Below, piece by piece: positions 1 to 8,120 of a stretch of 64,000 nt of DNA. The notes beneath the pieces are model-generated. The model was not told the DNA's origin and made no database searches. It was given only the letters and a program-made list of their open reading frames with translations. The position numbers and the translations under genes were made by a program. Positions within the stretch are counted from its first letter, which is position 1, and every line of letters begins with the position of its first letter. Origin of the DNA: Mycolicibacterium komossense (GTDB lineage: Bacteria; Actinomycetota; Actinomycetes; Mycobacteriales; Mycobacteriaceae); assembly GCF_025822605.1 (NCBI RefSeq), contig NZ_JACKTY010000041.1, forward strand, positions 62,001 to 126,000. Reading direction: 5' to 3'.

Positions 1-235
1 TGCCGTCGAGTTCACGGCCGAAGTCCACCCCGCTGGGCCGATGCACCTCCTGGAAGTAGATCACCGGGATCGCGGCGGCACGGGCCGCCGCGACCAGCTT
101 CTCGGCTTTCTTCACCCGCTCGGCGTGACCCGGCATCACCGGGATGCCCATCTCTTCGACGGGCAGTGCCCCGCCTTCCTGCATGTCAACGACGACGAGC
201 ACGGGGTTACCCACGATCAAGGGTTGCGCCGGCAC
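1..235 (-). CDS. Isochorismatase-family cysteine hydrolase (N-terminal part, runs off the window)
   Basis: The first 78 residues are visible, from a GTG start with an AGGAGG ribosome-binding site about 6 bases upstream; the rest lies beyond the window edge. The N-terminus has the beta strand ending in VVVDMQ, whose Asp is the first catalytic residue of the isochorismatase-like fold, followed by a helix rich in Ala/Arg and the strand IPVIYFQEVH. Family members hydrolyse amides, N-carbamoyl compounds or isochorismate, and the substrate cannot be told here. It follows the ABC permease genes on the same strand after a 47-base gap, so it is probably the last visible gene of that operon and may act on the imported compound. 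Confidence 0.8.
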   Translation of the reverse strand, partial: MPAQPLIVGNPVLVVVDMQEGGALPVEEMGIPVMPGHAERVKKAEKLVAAARAAAIPVIYFQEVHRPSGVDFGRELDG

Positions 236-282
236 CGGGCCTCCTTCTTTGTTGTTCGAGACTTGTTTGGGAACAGGGAAAC

Positions 283-1281
283 TCAGGTCGCGGCTATCCG
301 CGGGTCGGCTGCCGCCTGCAGTAGGTCGACGACGGTGTTGATGAACACATAGAGCGCACCGAGCAACAGGGTCACACCGGCGATCGCCGGAAAATCCGCG
401 ACCGGGATGCTCTGGGCGATGTACTGGCCGATCCCGGGCCAGCCGAATACCTGCTCGACCACCAGTACACCGGAGAACATCAATCCGACCTGCAAGCCGG
501 TCATCGACAGCGACGCCCCGATACAGTTGCGCAGCACGTGCCGAGCCATGATGTTGCCCTCCGAAAGGCCCTTGGCGCGTGCGGTTCTCGCGTAGTCGCT
601 GTCAGCGTCGGTGAGCAGGCTCGAGCGAAGCACCCGGCCGATCGCCACCGCGGGACCCAGTGCGATCACCAGGGCCGGCAGGATCAGATGGTGAAATGCC
701 GAACCGACGACGTCGAGCCGGCCGTGGATCAGGCCGTCCACCGTGAGCATCCCGGTGGGCCCGGTTGGCGGGTTGGGCACACTGACCCGTCCGTTGGCCG
801 GTACCCAGCCGAGCTTCTGATAGAAGATGATCAACCCGAGAATGCCGAGCAGGAACATCGGCGCGGACGCCCCGGTGAACAGCACCGCGCGCAGCGCCGC
901 CGAACCCCGCCACTTCAGCGTCGTGCTGAACGCCAGCAGGACAGCCAGCAGTAGGGCGACGATGATGCCGTAGATCGCCAATTCGAGTGTCGCCGGGAAG
1001 AAGTCGCCCAGATCCGATGCCACCGAGTGCCGGGTGCGATACGAGGTCCCGAGGTTGCCCTGCACCGCGGCGGTCAGATAGTGCCAGAACTGCGTCAGGA
1101 TCGGGTCGTTGAGACCCAGCGCCTGCCGCCGTTCCGCGACGGCCTGCTGTGACGCCTGAGCGCCCATCTGCGCCTTGACCGGGTCCAAAGGCGAAATATG
1201 TTGCAGGAGAAACATCACCGCGGTCAGCGCGATGAGAATGACGACCAGGGCTCCGAGCCGGGAAGCAACGAATCTTTTCAT
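283..1281 (-). CDS. ABC transporter permease, DppB/OppB family
   Basis: This 332-residue membrane protein would be one half of the transmembrane channel of a peptide/nickel-type ABC importer. An N-terminal membrane anchor (about residues 8-28), a periplasmic stretch with SPLDPVKAQ, and five further hydrophobic segments match the DppB architecture. The cytoplasmic EAA loop reads DYARTARAKGLSEGNIMARHVLRN and would dock on the ATPase. It lies 9 bases downstream of the partner permease. No substrate-binding protein is visible in the window, so peptide specificity is only a family-level guess. Confidence 0.93.
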   Translation of the reverse strand: MKRFVASRLGALVVILIALTAVMFLLQHISPLDPVKAQMGAQASQQAVAERRQALGLNDPILTQFWHYLTAAVQGNLGTSYRTRHSVASDLGDFFPATLELAIYGIIVALLLAVLLAFSTTLKWRGSAALRAVLFTGASAPMFLLGILGLIIFYQKLGWVPANGRVSVPNPPTGPTGMLTVDGLIHGRLDVVGSAFHHLILPALVIALGPAVAIGRVLRSSLLTDADSDYARTARAKGLSEGNIMARHVLRNCIGASLSMTGLQVGLMFSGVLVVEQVFGWPGIGQYIAQSIPVADFPAIAGVTLLLGALYVFINTVVDLLQAAADPRIAAT

Positions 1282-1290
1282 GTCTGCCTC

Positions 1291-2160
1291 TCAGCTCGTC
1301 TTCATCAGGTTGCGCAGGCTGTCGCCCGCGATGTTGCCGACCAGCGCCAGCACCAGCACGCCCAGGCCGGGCATCACCGGAATCCACCACTGCTGCAGGA
1401 AATAACTCAGATTCCTGGCGGCGTCCGCACCGAGCTCGGGGGCGGGCGCGGACTGGCCGAGCCCGAGGAAGGACAGCGCCGCCAGGGTCAGGATCAGCGT
1501 GCCGATGTCCAGGCTGGCTGCGACCAGGGTGTTGGGCACCGCACCAGGGAGCAGGTGGCGCGCGATCAGTCGCAGCTTGCCGACCCCGGCCAGCTTGGCC
1601 GCCTCGATATGGGGCCGGGCCGCCAGTCGGGCCACCTCGCCGCGCACGAGCCTGGCGTAGAACGGCCACCACACGATGGATACCGCGATCAGGGTGTGCA
1701 GAAAGCCGGGCCCGAGGGCGGCCACCACGGCGATGGCCAGCACGGGGGCGGGAAGGGACAGGAATCCGTCGGTGATGCGCATCAGCAGACCGTCGACCCA
1801 GCCGCCGGTCGCGCCCGCGATCAGACCGACGATGCCACCGATCAGCACACCGACCGCGACGACGACCAGGGCGGCGAACCAGCTGGAGCGAATGCCGTAC
1901 AGCACCCGGCTGAAGATATCGCGGCCGATGCTGTCGGTGCCGAGCAGAAACCCGTTCTTTCCGGGGGCCTGCAGTGGCATGCCCGCCGGGATCAGTGGGT
2001 CGTGCGGCGACAGGATAGGCACCGCAACCGCGATCAGGGTGACGATGATCAACAGCGAGAAACCGGACCAGTTAAGGATATTGGCACGCGATTTCGGTAG
2101 CGCCAGCAGTCGACGCTGACGGCTCTGCAGCAGACTCGGTGCAGGGAGTGCGATGGCCAT
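1291..2160 (-). CDS. ABC transporter permease, DppC/OppC family
   Basis: The 289-residue protein is the second permease of the importer. It has the DppC-type N-terminal cytoplasmic segment, a first membrane helix near residues 33-53, the LLGTDSIGRDIFSRVLYG motif typical of this subunit, and an EAA loop around KLAGVGKLRLIARHLLP. The start codon overlaps the stop of the upstream fused ATPase gene by one base, indicating translational coupling. Together with the preceding permease and ATPase it forms a complete inner-membrane importer lacking only the binding protein. Confidence 0.93.
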   Translation of the reverse strand: MAIALPAPSLLQSRQRRLLALPKSRANILNWSGFSLLIIVTLIAVAVPILSPHDPLIPAGMPLQAPGKNGFLLGTDSIGRDIFSRVLYGIRSSWFAALVVVAVGVLIGGIVGLIAGATGGWVDGLLMRITDGFLSLPAPVLAIAVVAALGPGFLHTLIAVSIVWWPFYARLVRGEVARLAARPHIEAAKLAGVGKLRLIARHLLPGAVPNTLVAASLDIGTLILTLAALSFLGLGQSAPAPELGADAARNLSYFLQQWWIPVMPGLGVLVLALVGNIAGDSLRNLMKTS

Positions 2161-4133
2161 CAGCTCGCCTTCCGTTCAATACAGGCCACCTGGTGGCGGT
2201 TTCCTGGCACACCTTCCAGGCGGACGTTCAATTGACTGTCGGCGCAGGTGTCCACCGCGATCGGGCACCGTGGGTTGAAGGCACAGCCTGGCGGTGGCGA
2301 CAGCGGGCTGGCGGGTTCGCCCGCCAGCACCCGGGATTCACGGCCGAGGTCGGGGATCGAGTCGACCAGCGCCTGCGTGTAGGGGTGGGTCGGGCGGGCG
2401 ATGACGTCATCGGCGGGCCCGATTTCCACGATGCGGCCCAGGTACATGACGGCCACCCGGTCGGCCACCACGCGAGCCACTGACAGGTCATGGGTGACGA
2501 ACACGACCGACATGTCCAGGGTGCGGCGCAGATCCCCGATCAGGTTCAGCACCGACGCCGCCAGCGAGACGTCCAGCGCGCTGGTGGGCTCGTCGCACAG
2601 CAGGACCGTCGGGGGCACCACAGTGGCCCGCGCCAGCGAAACCCGCTGGCGCTGACCGCCGGAGAGCTGCCCGGCGCGGGACTTGGTGATGTCCAGTGGA
2701 AGACCGACCCGCTGCAGCACCTCGGCGACGGCGTCGCTGCGCTGGCTGCGCGACATCGTGGTGCGCCGCAGCCGCTCGGTGATCAGCTCGCCGACCGAGA
2801 GCCACGGAGTCAGGGAGGCGCCGGCATCCTGGAACACCATCTGTGGCCCGACCTCACCGGCGAGCGCGACCGAACCCGTTGTGGCCGTTTCCAGCGCGGC
2901 GATGACGCGTAGCAGAGTGGACTTGCCCGAGCCGCTCTCACCGACCAGGGCGACCGACTCCCCCTGCGCGACTTGCAGCGAAACACCGCGCAGCGCATGG
3001 AGTTTACCGCCGCGACCAACGTTGAACGTCTTGGTGACCTCGCTGACGGAAACGGCGGGCCTTTCCCCCTTTTCGTGCACCGTCGTCGACGGGAACTGCT
3101 CGACGGTATTCGTCGAACGCGAACCCAGATCGGCTGCCACCTCGTCGGCGGGCAGGATGCAGGCGCTGACGCGGCCGGGCCCGATCGAGATCGGATCCGG
3201 CGGGGACGTCGTGCAGTCCGGGGTGGACAGCAGACAGCGCGGCTCGAAGGCGCAGCCGGGCAGCGGCGAGATCGGGCTCGGCACCACGCCGGCCAGGGCG
3301 GCCAACCGATGATCACGTGAGGTTTCCAACGTCAGCCGCGACCGTAGCAGGCCGATTGTGTAGGGGTGCGCGGCAGTGTTGAGAACCGCTGCGGTCGGGC
3401 CGATTTCGGCGATGCGCCCCGCATACAGCACGACGATGCGATCCGAGATCTGGGCCGCCACCCCGAGGTCGTGGGTGATCAGCACGATGCTGCAGCCGAT
3501 TTCGTCGCGCAGCTTGGCCAGCAGCCGCAGCACCTGGGCCTGCACGGTGACATCGAGTGCGGTGGTGGGTTCGTCGGCGATGATCAGTTCCGGATCGCCG
3601 GCAATGGCGATGGCGATCATCACCCGCTGCCGCAAGCCGCCGGACAGTTCGTGCGGGTAAGCGCGCAGCCGGCGTTTGGGTTCGGGGATTCCGACAGCGG
3701 TGAGCAGGCGCAGTGCAGCCTCCTCGCTGCCCGCCGCCTCGGCGACCTGCTTGCCGATCCGCATCGTCGGGTTCAGTGAGGTCATCGGGTCTTGGAAGAT
3801 GGCCCCCAGATCGAGGCGTCGAACCTTGCGCAGAGCCTTGGGCTCCCCTTTGACCATGTCGGAACCGGCAACGCGGACAGAGCCGCGGATATCGGTCTTT
3901 TTGGGGAGCAGCCCGAGCATGCTGAAGCCGAGAACGCTCTTGCCGGAGCCGGACTCGCCGACCAGCCCGAGGATCTCGCCCTTGGCGATGGACAGCGACA
4001 CCCCTCGGAGTGCGTGTACGTCCTTACCGTTGCGCTGGAACGTCACATGGAGATCGCCCACGCTCGCCACCGGTTCCCCGGCCCGCGTGGTTGAGGATCG
4101 TTGCGGGTCGATTTCGGAGACCGCTGTTCCCAT
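2160..4133 (-). CDS. Fused dipeptide-type ABC transporter ATPase (DppD-DppF in one chain)
   Basis: The 657-residue protein carries two complete nucleotide-binding domains. The first (about residues 25-310) has Walker A GESGSGKSVLG, signature LSGGLRQR and Walker B LIIADEPTTALD. The second (about 360-640) has GESGSGKSTLL, LSGGQRQR and LLCDEPTSALD. Each ends with the oligopeptide-transporter C-terminal motif containing CAFEPRC or CAFNPRC. Such fusions energise Dpp/Opp-like importers in actinobacteria. It is the first gene of the operon, and the 215 bases upstream, shared with a divergent TetR gene, contain two related palindromes that could be its operators. Confidence 0.93.
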   Translation of the reverse strand: MGTAVSEIDPQRSSTTRAGEPVASVGDLHVTFQRNGKDVHALRGVSLSIAKGEILGLVGESGSGKSVLGFSMLGLLPKKTDIRGSVRVAGSDMVKGEPKALRKVRRLDLGAIFQDPMTSLNPTMRIGKQVAEAAGSEEAALRLLTAVGIPEPKRRLRAYPHELSGGLRQRVMIAIAIAGDPELIIADEPTTALDVTVQAQVLRLLAKLRDEIGCSIVLITHDLGVAAQISDRIVVLYAGRIAEIGPTAAVLNTAAHPYTIGLLRSRLTLETSRDHRLAALAGVVPSPISPLPGCAFEPRCLLSTPDCTTSPPDPISIGPGRVSACILPADEVAADLGSRSTNTVEQFPSTTVHEKGERPAVSVSEVTKTFNVGRGGKLHALRGVSLQVAQGESVALVGESGSGKSTLLRVIAALETATTGSVALAGEVGPQMVFQDAGASLTPWLSVGELITERLRRTTMSRSQRSDAVAEVLQRVGLPLDITKSRAGQLSGGQRQRVSLARATVVPPTVLLCDEPTSALDVSLAASVLNLIGDLRRTLDMSVVFVTHDLSVARVVADRVAVMYLGRIVEIGPADDVIARPTHPYTQALVDSIPDLGRESRVLAGEPASPLSPPPGCAFNPRCPIAVDTCADSQLNVRLEGVPGNRHQVACIERKAS

Positions 4134-4192
4134 CCACTACTCCCGACTTGTTCGAAGGACAGGTGAGGAGGGCGCGACAACGAGCCATCAGC

Positions 4193-4206
4193 CTGTCGTT
4201 TGACAG
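4193..4206. promoter_or_regulatory. Secondary candidate TetR operator (imperfect copy)
   Basis: The 14-base element CTGTCGTTTGACAG keeps the CTGTC and GACAG arms, at the same overall spacing, of the longer palindrome about 90 bases away. Two spaced copies between divergent regulator and target genes are typical of TetR-family autoregulated loci. The assignment rests on pattern only. Confidence 0.45.
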
Positions 4207-4277
4207 TTTTCACATTCGACAGCCGCGGTGGGTGTCGCTGGCGTAACCAAACACTGCGTTGTCGTAACCGATGTGTC

Positions 4278-4311
4278 TCCCGTGTTTCTGTCATGTGACA
4301 GAAACTCGGGA
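4278..4311. promoter_or_regulatory. Primary candidate TetR operator: 34-base palindrome
   Basis: Perfect 10-base arms GTTTCTGTCA and TGACAGAAAC flank a TG dinucleotide. Beyond one mismatched base on each side the symmetry resumes with TCCCG and CGGGA. The element lies between the divergent ABC operon and the TetR gene, just upstream of the regulator's possible starts, and is the obvious binding site for that regulator. Confidence 0.6.
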
Positions 4312-4349
4312 GGCTCCTTTTCTTGCCGCATCTGCGCCACGATGTGAGG

Positions 4350-5033
4350 GTGGCGACGACTCGGGCCGGCCGGCCGCGGCTGACGACCCGGCGGCGACCG
4401 GGCATCAGCGCCCGCGACGAAATCCTGGACGCAGCCGCCGAGCTGTTCACCACCCGCGGCTACACGAGCACCTCAACCAGGTGCATCGCCGAAGCGGTCG
4501 GAGTCCGGCAGGCGTCGCTGTACCACTACTTCAAGACCAAAGATGACATCCTCTCGGCGTTGTTGCATCAGACGGTGACGCCCACGCTGGAGTTCGTCGA
4601 GCAGCTGGCAGCTACCGAACCGCCGCTGACCCCTGCCGAGAAACTGCACGCTCTGGCGTCATTCGACGGTGCTCAGCTGCTCAACGGTCGCTGGAATCTC
4701 GGGGCCCTCTATCTGATGCCGGAGCTCAGAGAAGCCCGGTTGGCCGAATTCTGGGCCGAGCGCGAACGGCTGCGGCTGCACTATCTGGACCTCAGCCGCG
4801 CGACGGTCGCCGCGCAGCCCACCGCTTACCCGGTTGGCGAGGAGGCGGCAGACCTGCCGTTCCGATTGGTGGAGTCGCTGGTGAACATCCGCGCGGCCCA
4901 CCCCGACCGTCAGCGCTCGGCGCTGCCCGGACATATTGCAGACGCCTGTATGCGGGTGCTTGGAGTGCCCGCCGAAGGCATCCCCGCGCTGCGGGCCGCA
5001 ACGGATCGCCGCCTGGCCGTGCCCGTCGGGTGA
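4350..5033 (+). CDS. TetR/AcrR family transcriptional regulator
   Basis: The 227-residue product has an N-terminal TetR helix-turn-helix (about residues 18-62; RDEILDAAAELFTTRGYTSTSTRCIAEAVGVRQASLYHYFKTKD region) and a divergent all-alpha ligand domain. It is divergent from the dipeptide-type ABC operon and is probably its repressor, because two matching palindromes occupy the shared intergenic region. The start is uncertain: GTG at 4350, GTG at 4344 and TTG at 4323 are all in frame. I chose the GTG giving the sequence VATTRAGRPR because a basic tail normally precedes the HTH. Confidence 0.88.
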   Translation: MATTRAGRPRLTTRRRPGISARDEILDAAAELFTTRGYTSTSTRCIAEAVGVRQASLYHYFKTKDDILSALLHQTVTPTLEFVEQLAATEPPLTPAEKLHALASFDGAQLLNGRWNLGALYLMPELREARLAEFWAERERLRLHYLDLSRATVAAQPTAYPVGEEAADLPFRLVESLVNIRAAHPDRQRSALPGHIADACMRVLGVPAEGIPALRAATDRRLAVPVG

Positions 5034-5077
5034 TCGGGTGCGCCGATCGGATCGCGTTGAGATGAGGCGTGCGCTTG

Positions 5078-5083
5078 TAGGAT
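5078..5083 (+). promoter_or_regulatory. Candidate leaderless -10 element for the PknF-like kinase gene
   Basis: TAGGAT sits exactly seven bases before the ATG of the kinase gene and there is no Shine-Dalgarno sequence. This is the spacing expected when transcription starts at the A of the start codon, a common arrangement in mycobacteria. No convincing -35 was seen. Confidence 0.45.
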
Positions 5084-5090
5084 TCCCGTC

Positions 5091-6572
5091 ATGCCGCTGG
5101 CCGAAGGTGCCACTTTCGCCGGTTACACCATCATCCGGCTCCTGGGTGCAGGAGGAATGGGCGAGGTCTACCTGGCCGCGCACCCGCGCCTGCCCCGTCA
5201 GGACGCACTGAAAGTGCTGCCGGTGTCGGTGACGACGGACGAGGAATTCCGGGTTCGCTTCGAACGCGAGGCGGATATGGCGGCCGGCTTGTGGAACCCG
5301 CACATCGTCGGCGTGCACGATCGCGGCGAATACGAGGGTCAGCTGTGGATCTCGATGGACTACGTCGACGGCACCGACGCCGCCGAGCTGATGCGCGACC
5401 ATCCCGGCGGCCTCCCACCGGCAGATGTGATGACCATCGTCAACGCCGTCGCCGATGCGCTGGATTACGCCCACGACCGCCATCTGCTGCACCGCGACGT
5501 CAAGCCGGCCAATATCCTGATCGCCAACCCGGATTCCAACGAGCGGCGAATCCTGTTGGCGGACTTCGGCATTGCCCGCCGCGATGATGACACCAGCGGT
5601 TTGACTGCGACCAATATGACGGTCGGCACGGTGTCGTATGCGGCGCCCGAACAGCTGATGGGCGCTCCGCTGGACGGCCGGGCCGACCAGTACGCGTTGG
5701 CCGCCACCGCCTTTCATCTGTTGACGGGCTCACCGCCGTTCGCCCATTCCAATCCCGCGGTGGTGATCAGCCAGCACCTCAATGCCCAGCCACCGAAGCT
5801 GGGCAGGCACCGCCCTGAACTCAGCCATCTCGACCCTGCGCTGACCAAGGCACTGTCGAAGGATCCGGCGGATCGCTTCGCCCGCTGCGCCGACTTCGCC
5901 CGCGCCCTGAGCCATCAGGTGGGGGCGCCCGCCGGCGCCGAGCCCCCCGGCGCGATCGACGAGACCCGGCTGGCACCGGTCACCCACCCCACTCACGCTC
6001 ACCGGGCCGCCCACAACGGCGGCGAACCGAAAACCCGGCACTGGTTGCGGCCCATGATCGTGGCGCCGGTGGTACTGGCGATCCTGCTGGTCGCGGTGGT
6101 GGCGTTCGCGATCGGCCAGTTCGCCGGTGACAGGGAGTCCGGCACTGCGACGACTTCGAGATCGACCACCTCGACCACTCCTACCGGCTCGACGACCGCC
6201 ACCACCGCGCCCGCCCCGCCGCCTCCGGTCACCTCCACGGCGACCACCGACACGGTGACCGAGACGGTCTCCCCGACACCAACGACCACCGCTGCAACGA
6301 CCACGAGCGCGAATATCGGTGCCGACTGCTCGGAACCCGGCGGCACTGGCGTCACCGCTGACGGGGCGACCGCCTACTGCGCGAATCTGCAGTACACCAA
6401 CCGCTATCTGTGGTCTCTGACTCCCGGCCAGCTCGCCAACCCGGTGGTCACGTCGTCGCCGTTGGCCCCGCCGCCCATGGAGACCGAGTCACCGGTGCGA
6501 ATCTGTATGCAGCAGACCGGGCACAGCAGGCTACGGTGCGCTGACGAGGTTTTGCACGGTACCGCGCCGTGA
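5091..6572 (+). CDS. pknF: Serine/threonine protein kinase, PknF type
   Basis: The 493-residue transmembrane receptor kinase closely resembles M. tuberculosis PknF as I remember it, from the opening MPLAEGATFAGYTI through the end. The kinase domain (about residues 10-275) has glycine loop LLGAGGMGEV, Lys in ALKVL, catalytic HRDVKPANI, DFG in LADFGIAR and the activation-loop threonines TATNMTVGTVSY. A proline/charged juxtamembrane stretch leads to a membrane helix near residues 322-345, then a Thr-rich linker and an extracytoplasmic domain with paired cysteines. In M. tuberculosis pknF precedes the FHA-ABC transporter gene Rv1747; here it is instead followed by a small secreted PASTA-like protein. 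Confidence 0.92.
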   Translation: MPLAEGATFAGYTIIRLLGAGGMGEVYLAAHPRLPRQDALKVLPVSVTTDEEFRVRFEREADMAAGLWNPHIVGVHDRGEYEGQLWISMDYVDGTDAAELMRDHPGGLPPADVMTIVNAVADALDYAHDRHLLHRDVKPANILIANPDSNERRILLADFGIARRDDDTSGLTATNMTVGTVSYAAPEQLMGAPLDGRADQYALAATAFHLLTGSPPFAHSNPAVVISQHLNAQPPKLGRHRPELSHLDPALTKALSKDPADRFARCADFARALSHQVGAPAGAEPPGAIDETRLAPVTHPTHAHRAAHNGGEPKTRHWLRPMIVAPVVLAILLVAVVAFAIGQFAGDRESGTATTSRSTTSTTPTGSTTATTAPAPPPPVTSTATTDTVTETVSPTPTTTAATTTSANIGADCSEPGGTGVTADGATAYCANLQYTNRYLWSLTPGQLANPVVTSSPLAPPPMETESPVRICMQQTGHSRLRCADEVLHGTAP

Positions 6573-6713
6573 CCGGCCGTCCCTGAAAAGCCGTGACCTG
6601 TGAATTCGGGTGTGATGTGAAACGTTTTGGAAGGCCGCGGCGATAGGTCAGGAGTTTCACAGGTGTCACATGTGGGATATCTTCACACCGCAGAAACATA
6701 CGGAGGTCTTGCG

Positions 6714-7127
6714 TTGAAGAAGCTCGCTCTTATGGTCGGTGGCGGTGCCGCTGCGGTCGCGATGGCCGTGGTCGGTGCAGGCCAGGCCAGCGCGTCCGCT
6801 CCAGACGTGACCGGTGAGACGTACGGAAAGGCCGTCGCGATTCTGCATTCGCAGGGCTATTCGGCGGTCTTCGGCGGCTCCGTCGGCAGCGACCTGCCGC
6901 AGTCACAGTGCATAGTCTCCCAGCAGAAGTCGATCGGCCCCAGCGCCAAGCAGTCGTTGATGCTGGACTGCACACTGGCTCCCGGCCAGGAAAAGCCCGG
7001 CGCCCCCAATACCCATTCGTTGGTGCCGCCAGGTGGCTCGATCCCGACCTCCGGTGCGGCCGCCGATCCGAACCGTCCGACCCCTGGCGCAGGCACCGTC
7101 ACGGTGACCCCGGTTCCCGTCGGGTAA
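6714..7127 (+). CDS. Small secreted protein with a PASTA-like segment
   Basis: The 137-residue protein starts at a TTG preceded by GGAGG at a good distance; earlier in-frame codons lack a ribosome site. A signal peptide (KKLALMVGGG... to about ASASA, residue 27) is followed by PDVTGETYGKAVAILHSQGYSAVF, which resembles the opening of a PASTA domain, two cysteines (CIVSQQK, LDCTL) and a Pro/Gly/Thr-rich tail ending in VTPVPVG. It lies 141 bases after the PknF-like kinase gene on the same strand and could act with it at the cell wall, though that is inference from position. Its 3' end overlaps the convergent SDR gene by 29 bases. Confidence 0.8.
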   Translation: MKKLALMVGGGAAAVAMAVVGAGQASASAPDVTGETYGKAVAILHSQGYSAVFGGSVGSDLPQSQCIVSQQKSIGPSAKQSLMLDCTLAPGQEKPGAPNTHSLVPPGGSIPTSGAAADPNRPTPGAGTVTVTPVPVG

Positions 7128-7989
7128 TCATCGCCCGCAGCTCGGACAGGGTCCATGGCGGCGCGTCGTTGTGGTCGCGGTAGCCGAGGAACGCCGGTGT
7201 CGGCTTGTCGAAGCGTCCGACGAAACCGCCTGCGCCAATCAGGATTTGACCCGTCACGTGGGCGGCCAGATCACTGGCCAGGAACGCGTACAGCGGCGCG
7301 ACGTACTCCGGTGGCGCGGCATCGAGCGCACCCTGGGTCGAGACGTCGTCGAGCAGGCCGCGGCGGTTGAGCTCGTTGATCTGTTCCTCGTAGTCGGGTC
7401 CCGTCGAGAGCCGGGTTTTCGCGCCGGGGCAGACGACGTTGGCGCGGACATGGTGCTCACGCAGCTCCGCGGCGATCGCCATGGTGAGCCCGTTGACCGC
7501 ACCTTTGCCGGCGGGATAGCCGGTGCCGCCGTAATCGCCGAGGAACGCGAACGAGCTGGTGTTGATGATGGACCCCGAACCCTGCCGCACCATCAGCGGT
7601 GCCGCCGCCCGGCAGGCGTGGAAAGCGGTCCCGAGATGACTGTCGAGCAGCTCCTGGAACTCGGCACTGGTGATCGACAGGATCGACGACCGCGGCGGCT
7701 CGGGAATCCCGGCGCAGTTGACCAGGATGTCGACCCGGTCGTAAGCCGCCACGCACGCACCGATCAGGGCGGCTGCCGTCGCGTCGTCGGTGGGTGAGCC
7801 GGCGAAGCCGATACTGCGGTGCCCGGCCGCGGCGATCGCCGAGACCGTGTCGCCGACCGCGGCGTCGTCGCGCCCGTTGACCACCACTGCCGCGCCGAGT
7901 TCGGCCAGCAGCGTCGCGACCGCGCGCCCGACACCACGGCTGCCGCCGACCACCACAGCCCCGCGACCTGCCAGTAGGCGTTCCGTCAC
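7099..7989 (-). CDS. Short-chain dehydrogenase/reductase (SDR)
   Basis: The 296-residue protein has the SDR cofactor loop VVVGGSRGVGRAVA (residues 12-25), the NCAG strand and the catalytic pair in GYPAGKG (Tyr-x-x-x-Lys) preceded by a Ser in INTSSF. The acidic/basic pattern after beta-2 (VVVNGRDD) suggests NADP preference. The length is slightly above the classical 250, with a C-terminal extension of about 40 residues. Substrate is unknown. It starts with GTG and is divergent from the ankyrin protein gene, leaving a short shared promoter region. Confidence 0.88.
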   Translation of the reverse strand: MTERLLAGRGAVVVGGSRGVGRAVATLLAELGAAVVVNGRDDAAVGDTVSAIAAAGHRSIGFAGSPTDDATAAALIGACVAAYDRVDILVNCAGIPEPPRSSILSITSAEFQELLDSHLGTAFHACRAAAPLMVRQGSGSIINTSSFAFLGDYGGTGYPAGKGAVNGLTMAIAAELREHHVRANVVCPGAKTRLSTGPDYEEQINELNRRGLLDDVSTQGALDAAPPEYVAPLYAFLASDLAAHVTGQILIGAGGFVGRFDKPTPAFLGYRDHNDAPPWTLSELRAMITRREPGSP

Positions 7990-8120
7990 GTCTCTCCCTC
8001 ACCGTTGCAGTTGGTGTGGAGATACTGCCACGGGGGTCATCCGAGGTCGGCCGGTACGGCCGCGGCGGACACGGTGTCCAGTTGACGACGATTGCCGCTC
8101 GGCGACGCGATGATGAAGGG

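Noticed and set aside
602..1672. A 356-residue minus-strand frame overlapping both permease genes
   Set aside because: Arg/Gly/Pro-rich out-of-frame translation of the DppB and DppC coding sequence.
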